Source of the DNA: DATMBL01 sp050735975
GTDB lineage: Bacteria > Desulfobacterota > Binatia > UBA9968
Direction: 5' to 3'
Assembly: GCA_050735975.1 (NCBI GenBank)
Contig: JBOHVS010000079.1
Span: 1 to 37,821, forward strand
Length of the DNA: 37,821 nucleotides
Each line of letters begins with the position of its first letter. Position 1 is the first letter of the stretch. Below the pieces are notes generated by a model. That model saw nothing but the letters and a program-made list of their open reading frames with translations, was not told the origin of the DNA and did not search any database. Both the position numbers and the translations under genes were made by a program. This document shows positions 14,428 to 22,621 of the stretch, piece after piece.

Positions 14428-15508
14428 TGGCGCGGTCGAGAAGAAACTCGTCGGCGTGGCCGACGCAGTGATTACGGCCGCAGAGCGTAGCCAGGACCCC
14501 ACTCTTGCGATTCCCGTGCGCAGCCTGGCCAACGTCAATTTCAACGAGAAACGCGGTATCATCGAGATGGGTCGAAGAAAGCAGGCGCGCTCGTTTTTTA
14601 ACGTCGGCATGGCCAAGAAGTTCATGCAGACAGTGCTCGTTGCCGATGCCCTCGCCGAGCTTCAGCGAGCGAACCTCACGACCTCTCTCCGGGAGATCTA
14701 CTACCGGACCAAGCACACGATCAAGAACTCGCACGAAAACACCTTCGACGGCCAGAACGAATCCGACCCGTTGATCGAGGACCTTGAAGTCACCTTGGAA
14801 GCCCTGCGGGAGGAGCTCCACGTGCGCGCCGAGAATTCCGGGACCGTCGTGGGGCCGCTGGTGTTGGTCGATGACGGTGACCGCGTGGACTGCACCAGGC
14901 TCGGGAAAGGCGGTTACTCGGTTCCGTCTATCGTCGAGCCGGAGTATATTCAGATCACCAGGTGCACAGCTGATTTCGTGCTTCTTGTCGAGAAAGGCAC
15001 CCAGTGGAACCGCCTTTCGGAAGACAAATTCTGGCGGCGATACAACTGCATTCTGCTTACGGGAAACGGCCAGCCGCCCCGCGGTGTCAGACGCCTGGCG
15101 CGCCGGCTGCACCAAGAACACGATCTCCCCGTTTATGTCCTGGTGGACAACGATCCATGGGGCTATTACATTTACTCGGTCATCAAGCAGGGATCGATAA
15201 ACCTCGCCTTTGAAAGTCAGCGCATGGCCATTCCCAAAGCTAAGTTCATGGGCTTCTCCAGCGCGGATCCCGATCGCTACGGGCTCCCTCGTAACGTCGG
15301 CATCAAGCTCAACGACAAAGATATCAACCGAGCGCGCGAGCTGCTCAAGTATCGGTGGTTTCAGAAAAAGGACTGGCAGGAAGAAATCAAGCGGATGCTC
15401 TCGAGCGGTCTCAAGTATGAGCTGGACGCGCTCGCCAACAAGGACTTTCAATACCTGACCAAGAGTTATCTTCCCAGAAAGCTCAAAGAGAAAGATTGGT
15501 TGGATTAG
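14402..15508 (+). CDS. top6A: DNA topoisomerase VI subunit A (Spo11-like)
   Basis: 368 residues with the full Spo11/Top6A plan. The 5Y-CAP domain carries LREIYYRTKH, whose tyrosine pair 100-101 contains the DNA-cleaving nucleophile. The Toprim domain has the acidic residue E197 in LLVEKGTQWNRL and the DxD pair D249/D251 in VLVDNDPWGYYIYS, which coordinate magnesium. LLTGNGQPPRGVRRLARRL matches the conserved TGKG-type strand of the family. No essential residue is missing, so it should cleave DNA with subunit B. The start at 14402 has AGGG about eight bases upstream; an earlier in-frame ATG at 14348 lies deeper inside top6B and would add a lysine-rich stretch. The overlap with top6B implies coupled translation. 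The order B then A is also common in archaea. Confidence 0.95.
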   Translation: MARKKLKNNGAVEKKLVGVADAVITAAERSQDPTLAIPVRSLANVNFNEKRGIIEMGRRKQARSFFNVGMAKKFMQTVLVADALAELQRANLTTSLREIYYRTKHTIKNSHENTFDGQNESDPLIEDLEVTLEALREELHVRAENSGTVVGPLVLVDDGDRVDCTRLGKGGYSVPSIVEPEYIQITRCTADFVLLVEKGTQWNRLSEDKFWRRYNCILLTGNGQPPRGVRRLARRLHQEHDLPVYVLVDNDPWGYYIYSVIKQGSINLAFESQRMAIPKAKFMGFSSADPDRYGLPRNVGIKLNDKDINRARELLKYRWFQKKDWQEEIKRMLSSGLKYELDALANKDFQYLTKSYLPRKLKEKDWLD

Positions 15509-15570
15509 CCTGAAGGGGCCAAAGGCGAATGTTGCTGGTTCTTCATGCAATTCATTAGAGGGAGGTCACC

Positions 15571-16560
15571 ATGAAATTAATAAGTAGATCTCGGCTGTTC
15601 GCGCTTTCGGTGACAGCAGCAATCGGGGGGCTGGGTGTTGCCGCAGTGCCAGCGTGGTCGCAAACCGTCAAAGTCACGTCGTTAGGCAGCCATGACGGCG
15701 AGTTCTGCCGCAACGACCGCGCCATGGTGTTCGAGGATCCGGACGGCACGCGGATCCTATACGACGCCGGCCGGACAGTGCGCGGCCCGGACGACCCGCG
15801 GTTGGGCAAGATCGACGGCGTATTGCTGAGCCACGTTCACAGCGATCATCTCGGCGATCTCGCTCCCGCGAAGCCGAATGAGGGGACCTGCGCTGCGCCC
15901 AAGCCGTCAATGAAGGTGACGCCCAACTCCAACACGGTGAACGTCGTGGTCGGAAAAAAGGCCAAGTTCTTCGTAGGCGGTGAGATGAACAGTTGGTTCA
16001 GTAAGAAAGTGCCCGCCGCGGGCGGTGACGCCGAACAAGTTTTGCTCGTTCGGTTTGGTGGAGTGCGCAAACTGGGCGGCGTTTCCATCTACAGCGTTCC
16101 GGCGGTGCACAGCAACGGGATATCGCCGCGTTTTCTCGAGGGTAACCTCGCCAAGGAGATGCAGGACAGCGGCCTGACTGCGTATGTCGGCCCACCGGGC
16201 GGCTACGTGCTGAAGTTCAGCAACGGCCTGGTCGTCTATCTGTCCGGTGACACCGGCGTTACGGCCGAGCAGGATTCGGTTGTCCGGCGTTTCCTGAAAG
16301 CCAACCTCGCCGTCATGAACATCGGCGGCATCTTCTCCACCGGTCCGCAGGAAGCCGCCTTCGTAATCAACGATCTGGTAAAACCGAGGGCAGTGATCGC
16401 GTCCCATGCCAACGAGGAGGCCACCAAAAACGGCAAGATCGTACCCGGCAGCAAAACAGAGGCGTTCATCAAGCACGTGAAAGTGCCTGTCCATGTGCCG
16501 CTCAGCGGCAAGACCATGGAGTTTGACGGCGCCGCGAAATGTGTCAACGGCTGCAGCTAA
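15571..16560 (+). CDS. Exported metallo-beta-lactamase-fold hydrolase
   Basis: 329 residues. A signal peptide spans about 1-30 (ending VPAWSQ). The metal site reads HVHSDHLGD (H88, H90, D92, H93), with a further candidate ligand histidine in VPAVHSNG, the bridging aspartate in YLSGDTGVT and the final histidine in ASHANEE. All ligands for a two-metal centre are present, so it should be an active hydrolase in the periplasm. Sequence does not say whether the substrate is a lactone, phosphodiester or other ester; the insert between the HxHxDH motif and the next ligand is long. GAGGGAGGTCACC gives a strong ribosome site. It follows top6A by 62 bases on the same strand but the strong own site and different role suggest an independent unit. 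Confidence 0.88.
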   Translation: MKLISRSRLFALSVTAAIGGLGVAAVPAWSQTVKVTSLGSHDGEFCRNDRAMVFEDPDGTRILYDAGRTVRGPDDPRLGKIDGVLLSHVHSDHLGDLAPAKPNEGTCAAPKPSMKVTPNSNTVNVVVGKKAKFFVGGEMNSWFSKKVPAAGGDAEQVLLVRFGGVRKLGGVSIYSVPAVHSNGISPRFLEGNLAKEMQDSGLTAYVGPPGGYVLKFSNGLVVYLSGDTGVTAEQDSVVRRFLKANLAVMNIGGIFSTGPQEAAFVINDLVKPRAVIASHANEEATKNGKIVPGSKTEAFIKHVKVPVHVPLSGKTMEFDGAAKCVNGCS

Positions 16561-16825
16561 AAAGCGACTCTCAAAGAGCAGCGCGCGGAAAAAGAGGGCG
16601 CCACGGAGCTCTACATTCACATCCTCGAACGAAAGTGAAACCCTAAAACGCACGCAACGATTCATTCTTCACACGATCTACAAATTGCGGCTGGTCAATT
16701 GATTCGAATAGAGGGATTTGAGATTGCGCTCCGACTCTTGCAAGCGGATCGATCCCTACGTTTTCAATCGAAGGCGTCGCACTAGCTTTAAGAAACGGGA
16801 GCAAAGACACGCGGGTTGAGATGTT

Positions 16826-17755
16826 GTGTCTGTCCCGTGGTCTCTATCACTGAGGCCAAAAAACACCGTGATATCGACGCACCGTACTCAGCGGAACAAA
16901 TTACCAGCGGCAATCCGTGGCGGCCTCTGGATGGCCGCCGCCGCGGCTACCTTCACGGTGATGACCACCCTCATCCGTGAGGCGGCGGCGGACGTCCACC
17001 CCTTCGAAATCGCCTTCTTCCGTGCCCTGGTGAATCTCGTTTTGATGATGCCGTTTGCGATCCGTAGCGGGGGCGCCGGACTCAAGACGAACAACCATAA
17101 GGTCTTTGCGCTCCGAGGAGTGTGCGGGCTCGGCTTTCTAATGACTTACTTCTCCGGTGCCGCCCTCATCCCCCTCGCCGAGTCACAGGCCCTGGTCTTC
17201 ACGGCGCCGCTCTGGGGGACCTTCCTCGCCGTTCTTTTCCTCGGCGAACGGGTGAACATGACTCGGGCCCTGGCCCTGATCGCGGGTTTCGCCGGCGTTC
17301 TCATCATCCTGCGCCCGGGCGTCGTTAAGGTCAGTTTCGGCGCCCTTCTCGTGCTCGCGGGCGCTCTGGCCGCCGCCGCGAGCAACACGATTGTAAAGTT
17401 CACCACCCGCACTGATCACCCGGACGCCGTTGTTTTCTATCAAATGGTGTACGTCACGCCGATGATATTCATTCCGGCATTGTGGGTTTGGACCTGGCCG
17501 ACTCTCGACCAACTCTTGCTGATGTTCGGTGTCGGCTTCTTCGCCACCCTGAACCAGCGGTTTCTTTCTCGCGCTTATGCGGCGGCTGACGCGACCGCTG
17601 TTTTGCCTTTTGAGTTTGCCCGCCTTCCGTTCGCAGCCGTTATCGGCTTTTTGGCCTTCCGCGAGCTGCCGGACATGTGGGCCTGGGTGGGCGGCGCGGT
17701 CATCTTCGGCGCTTCTCTATATATGGTGCGACGCGAGACCCGCGCGGCTCGCTGA
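16826..17755 (+). CDS. EamA/DMT-superfamily transporter (RhaT/YdcZ-like permease)
   Basis: 309 residues with about ten hydrophobic segments arranged as two EamA repeats: the first from about residue 30 to 160 (ending FAGVLIILRPGVV), the second from about 168 to 300 (ending WVGGAVIFGASLYMV). The glycine/alanine-rich GLWMAAAAATFTVMTTLIREAA start and the FFRALVNLVLMMPF helix are typical. Relatives export amino acids, nucleosides or metabolites. The start is a GTG at 16826; a second GTG at 16868 is also possible, with TGAGG upstream, and would shorten the protein by 14 residues. Convergent with the LLM oxidoreductase. Substrate unknown. Confidence 0.88.
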   Translation: MSVPWSLSLRPKNTVISTHRTQRNKLPAAIRGGLWMAAAAATFTVMTTLIREAAADVHPFEIAFFRALVNLVLMMPFAIRSGGAGLKTNNHKVFALRGVCGLGFLMTYFSGAALIPLAESQALVFTAPLWGTFLAVLFLGERVNMTRALALIAGFAGVLIILRPGVVKVSFGALLVLAGALAAAASNTIVKFTTRTDHPDAVVFYQMVYVTPMIFIPALWVWTWPTLDQLLLMFGVGFFATLNQRFLSRAYAAADATAVLPFEFARLPFAAVIGFLAFRELPDMWAWVGGAVIFGASLYMVRRETRAAR

Positions 17756-17818
17756 AAAGCGGCGCACTCGTCTCGCACTTACCTTCGGGCCGATTTGGGC
17801 GAAACTCCTGAGCCTGGA

Positions 17819-17849
17819 GTGAGTAAGTTTCCATAGAAAACTGACTCAC
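17819..17849. terminator. Hairpin between convergent genes, probable bidirectional terminator
   Basis: GTGAGTAAGTTT (17819-17830) pairs with AAACTGACTCAC (17838-17849), twelve base pairs with one mismatch and a seven-base loop. It sits in the roughly 100-base gap between the convergent EamA and LLM genes, where a shared terminator is expected. No strong T-run follows on either strand, so termination efficiency is uncertain. Confidence 0.5.
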
Positions 17850-17857
17850 CCCCGGCT

Positions 17858-18859
17858 TCAAGCTGCTGCTAAATTCAAAGCCGGAAGCACTTCTTCCAAG
17901 TAAATGCGGAACTGCTCATTTAGATCTTCACCGATCGGACGAATGGTGACGTGGTCGATCCCTGCGTTGATAAATCCTCGCACGCAGTCGACGCAATGTT
18001 CGACCGGCCCGCAGGCGGTCCAGATTTCAACACCCTGCCGCGTAAAGTCCTTTTGGTAGTACGCGTCGAGAAAAGTTTTTGCTTCTCGAAACGCCTGTTC
18101 TCGATCCCGATTCACGGAAGCGCCGTAGTACAAAACGGTCTTTAAATCGTTCAGCTCTCGCCCCTCCTGGACCAACATCTCCCGCAATCGACCCAGGTAA
18201 TCTTGAAACATCGGGAGCTCGATCTGATTGGTCATCCAACCGTCGGCATAGCGAGCGATGCGCCGTAAGGAGCGCTCGACTCCGCGCGCGCCGATTTGGG
18301 TGGGTCGCGGCGTGCCGGCGATATAGATCGGGCAATGCGGTTGCGCGGGTTTGGGCAAGAGATTCACGTCATCAAAAGAATAGTACTTGCCGTGGAAGCT
18401 CGCGTGTTCATCGGACCAAAGAACCCGAAGGGCTTGAAGCATTTCTTCCAATCTCCCCGGTCGCTCTTTGCTCTCGACGCCCATCACTTGGAGTTCCTTC
18501 GCCGCCATCGGGTGTTGGCTCGCCGGGTACCCCATGCAGGCCGCCAGCCATGTGCGCCCGCCCGATAGCACGTCGAGACTCGCCCACTGCAAGGCAAGCA
18601 GCACGGGATTACGCTGGGCGATGGTCGCCATGCACGCCACCCCAAGCTTCACCCGCGAAGTACGCGCGGCGATAGCGCCCAGCAGCGGAATGCATTCCAA
18701 ACGAGGCTTGCTGAGGATGCTGTCGCCCACCCAGATCGCGTCAATGGCGCCGGTGTTCTCGGCTTTCACGGCCATGTCGATCAGCGCCTTTGGCGGTGTT
18801 CCCCGCGTAACCAGCGCGCGGTTGGACAACGTGAGACCGAAAGTGGTTTTCTTTGACAT
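17858..18859 (-). CDS. LLM-class flavin-dependent oxidoreductase (luciferase-like, F420/FMN)
   Basis: 333 residues of the bacterial luciferase-like TIM-barrel family. Recognisable parts are the N-terminal strand FGLTLSNRALV, GAIDAIWVGDSILSKPRLECIPLLGAIAARTSRVKLGV (about 33-70), the NPVLLALQWASLDVLSGGRTWLA helix and the PIYIAGTPRPTQIGARGVERSLRRIARYADGWM region near the C-terminal half that contacts the flavin phosphate. Such enzymes use reduced FMN or F420 for oxidation or monooxygenation; which cofactor is used cannot be read. The start at 18859 (MSKKTTFG) is chosen because the longer frame to 18970 adds a basic, unconserved-looking leader; its ribosome site is weak. A small gene lies 40 bases upstream on the same strand. 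Confidence 0.87.
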   Translation of the reverse strand: MSKKTTFGLTLSNRALVTRGTPPKALIDMAVKAENTGAIDAIWVGDSILSKPRLECIPLLGAIAARTSRVKLGVACMATIAQRNPVLLALQWASLDVLSGGRTWLAACMGYPASQHPMAAKELQVMGVESKERPGRLEEMLQALRVLWSDEHASFHGKYYSFDDVNLLPKPAQPHCPIYIAGTPRPTQIGARGVERSLRRIARYADGWMTNQIELPMFQDYLGRLREMLVQEGRELNDLKTVLYYGASVNRDREQAFREAKTFLDAYYQKDFTRQGVEIWTACGPVEHCVDCVRGFINAGIDHVTIRPIGEDLNEQFRIYLEEVLPALNLAAA

Positions 18860-18899
18860 GCCCGCGAGCATAGGACGAGCAAGAAGGCGGACTGAAATA

Positions 18900-19145
18900 T
18901 TACCCGCCAGTCTGACGGCCGATTTCCGCTTCGATCTCACGCAATGCGCCGGGACAATGCTTCGAGGCAACCATCATGAGCTCCCGACAATCCGTGTCGG
19001 TGCAGTCTATTTCGTAAAGACCGCCCGGCGGGTCGCCGGGCCTGCTGATAACGGGAGCGCCGGCGAGAACATCGTGCGCGAGAGATCCCGGTTGCGTGCT
19101 GTCAAGCAGGCAGGCGCGAGACTCGACTTTCAAACGAATAGTCAT
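18900..19145 (-). CDS. Small hypothetical protein, 81 residues
   Basis: Unrecognised. It begins MTIRLKVESRACLLD and ends ALREIEAEIGRQTGG, with GGLYEIDCTDTDCRELMMVASKHCP in between; three cysteines fall within that stretch. Similar words, MYEIDWAM, occur just before the chosen start, so the N-terminus could lie at 19166 or at 19235 and contain a short internal duplication of the YEID word. It fits neatly between the EamA gene and the LLM gene on the same strand with gaps of 50 and 40 bases, which supports a real gene. The ribosome site is poor. It could still be a chance open frame. Confidence 0.45.
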   Translation of the reverse strand: MTIRLKVESRACLLDSTQPGSLAHDVLAGAPVISRPGDPPGGLYEIDCTDTDCRELMMVASKHCPGALREIEAEIGRQTGG

Positions 19146-19195
19146 GGCCCAGTCTATTTCATACATGCATGAAGAGATCAAACCGACGGGTTTAT

Positions 19196-20056
19196 CTAGG
19201 CCAGGTAGATGGCGATCACCCCGATGACGACGCAAAGAGTTCCCACTACGGCGTACCGGTTGATACCTTCAAGATCGCGCAAAAAGACAACGCTCATCAA
19301 TAAAGTCCATATCGGCGAGGTGGCGGCGATCGGCGATACCAGCACCACGGGGCCGGTGACAAAGGCATTCAGCATCAATAACACCGCCGACGTTTCAAAC
19401 ACGCCGGCCGCGATAAATGGCATAAGGGCATTAGGATTCCAGACGATCCGTTCTCTCATCGACGGAAACGTCAACGTGCTGGTAAAACAAAAGAGAGAGA
19501 TCACTCCGACAATGGCCGCGAAAAACAGCGGCTCATCGGCAATAACCATAGCATAGCGGCGGATCGGGTGGACGATCCCTGTGATGAGGGCGGTTACCAT
19601 CGGAAAAAGAAGGTGCCACCACCGGAAAGTGCTGATCTGCCGTTCAACCTTCCAGGAGGTTGTAATGATCCCTGTAACCACCAGAAATGTCCCTATGAGT
19701 ATTTCGGTGGTAACCTGCTCTTGGAGGATCGTTACGCCAATCACTACGCTGAATATCGGGTACGTGCTCCGAAGCGTGACCGCGCGCGACGTACCGACCT
19801 TTTCGATGCCGGTATAATGCCACAAACGCATGCCCGTCTGGAGAACTCCGGTAATAGCGATCAAACCGATGGCCATCGCCGCAACCTTCGGGACACCGCC
19901 CGTCAAAACAACGGCCGACCCGAGAACGATGGTGTGCACCATCAAGGAAATCAGGGTTGCGGTCGCCGCGCTTGAGTAATGCAATCCCCGCCTGACGGAG
20001 ATGTTGGCGGCGGCGTAAGAAAGGGCGGTACAAAGAGCCAAAAACTGAGGACCCAT
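19196..20056 (-). CDS. EamA/DMT-superfamily transporter
   Basis: 286 residues with about ten transmembrane segments in two EamA repeats. The first repeat ends TEILIGTFLVVTGIITTSW, the second ends INRYAVVGTLCVVIGVIAIYLA; the characteristic SRAVTLRSTYPIFSVVIGVTILQEQ and GPVVLVSPIAATSPIWTLLMSVVFLRD helices are the family's paired motif before each last helix. It is quite different from the EamA protein at 16826, so the two are not a recent duplication. No good ribosome site precedes the ATG at 20056. It belongs to a possible minus-strand run DoxX, EamA, small gene, LLM oxidoreductase. Substrate unknown. Confidence 0.88.
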   Translation of the reverse strand: MGPQFLALCTALSYAAANISVRRGLHYSSAATATLISLMVHTIVLGSAVVLTGGVPKVAAMAIGLIAITGVLQTGMRLWHYTGIEKVGTSRAVTLRSTYPIFSVVIGVTILQEQVTTEILIGTFLVVTGIITTSWKVERQISTFRWWHLLFPMVTALITGIVHPIRRYAMVIADEPLFFAAIVGVISLFCFTSTLTFPSMRERIVWNPNALMPFIAAGVFETSAVLLMLNAFVTGPVVLVSPIAATSPIWTLLMSVVFLRDLEGINRYAVVGTLCVVIGVIAIYLA

Positions 20057-20072
20057 CGCAGTAGTTTACCAT

Positions 20073-20098
20073 TCGAGGAGCGGCCCGGCTCTCCTCGA
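20073..20098. terminator. Short perfect hairpin between doxX-like and EamA genes
   Basis: TCGAGGAG (20073-20080) pairs exactly with CTCCTCGA (20091-20098) with a ten-base GC-rich loop. On the minus strand it lies between the DoxX stop and the EamA start. No T-run follows, so it may be a weak terminator or an attenuating structure in the EamA leader. Confidence 0.35.
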
Positions 20099-20159
20099 GC
20101 TGAAGCACTATGAATAATCCGGGCTGGGAACTGGCGACTAGAAACTGACTCGGGCGCCG

Positions 20160-20594
20160 CTATCGGCTGAGGAGCCCGTCAATCGAGAGGGCGCCTGCGC
20201 CGCCGACGACCAGCGCCGCAGCCATCAGAAACAGCGCCAGAGTGTACTCGATGCCGCTGCGCTCTTCCGGGCGGCGCGCCAGAAAAAAGCCGTGCTTTAC
20301 ATGGGATTTGAGCATGGCGATACCGATAAAAAGGGCTAATCCCAACGCAAACGGGCGGGTGAGAAATCCAATGAACAGGGCCAGGCTGCCGAAGAATTCA
20401 ATGAACACCCCGAGCGCGCCGATCGGGGTCGGTATGCCCTGTCGATCGCGCCAGTTGGCGAGGTGTGCTTTCAGACCGCGCCCACCGTGCCAGCCGAAGA
20501 TCTGCTGGGTTGAATGAAGAAAAAATGTAACGGCGAGACCCAAGCGCAGCAAGACAAATGAATAAGATGGCGATGTTTCAAGAAGCCAAGTCAT
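20160..20594 (-). CDS. DoxX-family membrane protein
   Basis: 144 residues with four predicted membrane helices. The DoxX pattern is visible: the first helix SFVLLRLGLAVTFFLHSTQQIFGW with the following GG, then GALGVFIEFFGSLALFIGFLTRPFALGLALFIGIAM, a conserved glutamate and arginine in the membrane-facing region, and YTLALFLMAAALVVGGAGALSID at the end. DoxX relatives include a thiosulfate:quinone oxidoreductase subunit and stress-related membrane proteins, but most are uncharacterised. GGAGGT about six bases before the ATG supports this start. Divergent from the flavoprotein gene. Confidence 0.87.
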   Translation of the reverse strand: MTWLLETSPSYSFVLLRLGLAVTFFLHSTQQIFGWHGGRGLKAHLANWRDRQGIPTPIGALGVFIEFFGSLALFIGFLTRPFALGLALFIGIAMLKSHVKHGFFLARRPEERSGIEYTLALFLMAAALVVGGAGALSIDGLLSR

Positions 20595-20675
20595 CTGCGA
20601 CCTCCGTCAACGGCACAAGAAGTGGTTTTCGTCATTACCATATAATCCGCCCGAATCAAAAGGGACCCCGAGCGC

Positions 20676-20705
20676 TTGACCGGTCTTGCCGCCATGCGGT
20701 AAAAA
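20676..20705 (+). promoter_or_regulatory. Candidate sigma-70-like promoter for the flavoprotein gene
   Basis: TTGACC (20676-20681) and TAAAAA (20700-20705) are separated by 18 bases, about 70 bases before the flavoprotein start at 20774. The match to TTGACA/TATAAT is partial (five and four of six). The divergent location makes a promoter here necessary, but this exact placement is a guess. Confidence 0.3.
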
Positions 20706-20773
20706 AATGGACGCTTCGTCTGTATCCTAAAAAAACATGAAATAACATTCCGCCCCGGAAGGAGAGTCAATCG

Positions 20774-22615
20774 ATGGAACAAGACCCGATCAGCCAGGAT
20801 CCCTCAAGAAAGAATTCGACTACAGTTACGGCAGCAAGAGAGGGCGGCGCCGAGGAGGTGGGTCCAGGCGCCATGACAGCGCCAATAGGAAAGATTCCTG
20901 AGAGTTGGAATTTGGAGGTGGACGTCGCGGTGATCGGCGCTGGAGCGGCGGGACTGTCGGCGGCGATCAAGGCAGCTGGCGGCGGCGCCTCCGTCATCGT
21001 GGTTGAGACGAATTACGATATCGGGGGACACGCCATTATAAGCGGCGGCAATGTCCCTCTGGGGGGCGGCACCAGCGCGCAGAGAAAGTACGGCATCGAA
21101 GACTCGCCGGACCTGGTTTTTCGCGATCTGACCGACTGGTCCATCGTGCAACCCAACGGCTGGCCCGATTATCGGTATAACGACCGCGCGGTCATGCGCG
21201 CCTTCGCCGATCATTGCGCTCCGACTTACGAATTTCTGGTGGCCAACGGCGCGGACTTCAAGGATATCCCCCCCGACAATCAAGGCGGTCACAATTTGGG
21301 CAACTCCGCGCCGCGAGAGAATCATGCGATCTGGACCAAAGGCGCTGGGCCGGAAAGCCCAAACGCCAGAGCGGGCACCGGTCTCATCAGGCCGCTCGAG
21401 GCGAGCGCGCGCGCAAAGGGCGTGCGATTTTTGCTCAACTATAAGATGGCAAGCCTGATCCGCGAGCCCGGCGGGGAAGCAGAAACGGGGAGAGTGATTG
21501 GTATCGCGGCACGTTACACACCGAGAACCATGCCGGGCCAGACAACGCCGCTAAAGAGCTTTCGCTCCGAGGGCAACGTTGATACCACCCGAGCAACCGT
21601 CAATATACGCGCGAAGAAAGCGGTGATCCTCGCTACCGGCGGCAGTACCAGCAACGTAAACTTCCGCCGCATGTTCGATCCCAGGCTAACCGATGTGCTG
21701 CAAGTTGCGGGCGAGCCCTATACCTATCAGGACGGCAGCGGCGAGCTGGCTGCCATGGCCGTCGGCGCGTCGCTCTGGGGACTGGCGAACCAGATTCTTG
21801 AAAACGGCGATAACATTCGCACTCAGCGCGCGCTTGCCACGAAGTACAATTACATGACGTGGGAGCTTGAAAACCCGATCTTTCCGCTCGTCCGCTCCAC
21901 CGGTTTAAGCGTGAAGGATTGGCACGACTTGATCCTCGTCAACCAGGTCGGGAAGAGATTCTACGACGAGACCAAAGGGGATTACCCCCACGGCAACGTG
22001 TACAACGAAATCAATCCCTACATGCCTAACGACTATCGTAATAACCAGAACATCAAGTTCAATCCGACTAAATACAACTTTTTCAACGCCGCCGTGGCGA
22101 TGAACGAGCACTCAGAGCCGCCCGACTATTCCGCCGGGCCGGTCTGGGCTATATTCGACGCCGCCGCGGTGGAACGGGAGAAGTGGATAGTGATTCCGCC
22201 CTACGTCGATGTCGACGGCTATTTTTTCAGCGCAAAGACGGTCTCGGAGCTCGCCACCGCCATCAAGAATCCCTACCAGGTGAAGCCGATGGACGGCGCC
22301 ACCCTGCAAGCAACAGTCGAGCGCTACAACTCTTTCGTCGAGTCCGGTACGGATTCGGACTTCGGCAAGGCCGCGCCCAAGCATAAGATCCAGACGCCGC
22401 CCTTCTACGCGGCCTGGGCCACGCCGCTCGTGCACGATAGCCGCGCCGGGCTCAGGATCAATGCCAAATGTCAGGTGCTGGACATGAATGGGCAAATCAT
22501 TCCCAGGCTCTATTGCGCCGGCGAGTCCGCGGGCGGGTTCAATCAACACGGGCTCGGGCGATGCACAACCCAGGGTTATATTGCCGGCATGAATGCGGCG
22601 GCGGAACGACTCTAA
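20774..22615 (+). CDS. FAD-dependent oxidoreductase of the fumarate reductase / 3-ketosteroid dehydrogenase family
   Basis: 613 residues. The dinucleotide-binding motif VIGAGAAGLSAAIKAAGGG begins near residue 53 and is followed by VVETNYDIGGHAIISGG. The distal FAD-binding end is RLYCAGESAGGFNQHGLGRCTTQGYIAGMNAAAERL, typical of the FAD_binding_2 family. Relatives include fumarate reductase, urocanate reductase and ketosteroid delta-1-dehydrogenase; the substrate cap domain (about 300-480) here is not diagnostic. No iron-sulfur partner or haem-binding sequence is adjacent, and there is no signal peptide, so it is a stand-alone soluble flavoprotein. The start has AAGGAGAG eight bases upstream. 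About 50 residues precede the FAD motif, a small N-terminal extension. Convergent with the CMD-like gene, six bases apart. Confidence 0.88.
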   Translation: MEQDPISQDPSRKNSTTVTAAREGGAEEVGPGAMTAPIGKIPESWNLEVDVAVIGAGAAGLSAAIKAAGGGASVIVVETNYDIGGHAIISGGNVPLGGGTSAQRKYGIEDSPDLVFRDLTDWSIVQPNGWPDYRYNDRAVMRAFADHCAPTYEFLVANGADFKDIPPDNQGGHNLGNSAPRENHAIWTKGAGPESPNARAGTGLIRPLEASARAKGVRFLLNYKMASLIREPGGEAETGRVIGIAARYTPRTMPGQTTPLKSFRSEGNVDTTRATVNIRAKKAVILATGGSTSNVNFRRMFDPRLTDVLQVAGEPYTYQDGSGELAAMAVGASLWGLANQILENGDNIRTQRALATKYNYMTWELENPIFPLVRSTGLSVKDWHDLILVNQVGKRFYDETKGDYPHGNVYNEINPYMPNDYRNNQNIKFNPTKYNFFNAAVAMNEHSEPPDYSAGPVWAIFDAAAVEREKWIVIPPYVDVDGYFFSAKTVSELATAIKNPYQVKPMDGATLQATVERYNSFVESGTDSDFGKAAPKHKIQTPPFYAAWATPLVHDSRAGLRINAKCQVLDMNGQIIPRLYCAGESAGGFNQHGLGRCTTQGYIAGMNAAAERL

Positions 22616-22621
22616 GCTTCC

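Noticed and set aside
14402..15508. JetD of a Wadjet defence system
   Set aside because: JetD also has a Top6A-like Toprim fold, but here the partner is a full Top6B ATPase and no SMC-like JetABC genes are present.
12499..15550. Long open frames antisense to top6B and top6A (about 510 and 377 codons)
   Set aside because: They mirror strongly supported Top6 genes, have no ribosome site or recognisable domain, and arise from codon bias in GC-rich DNA.
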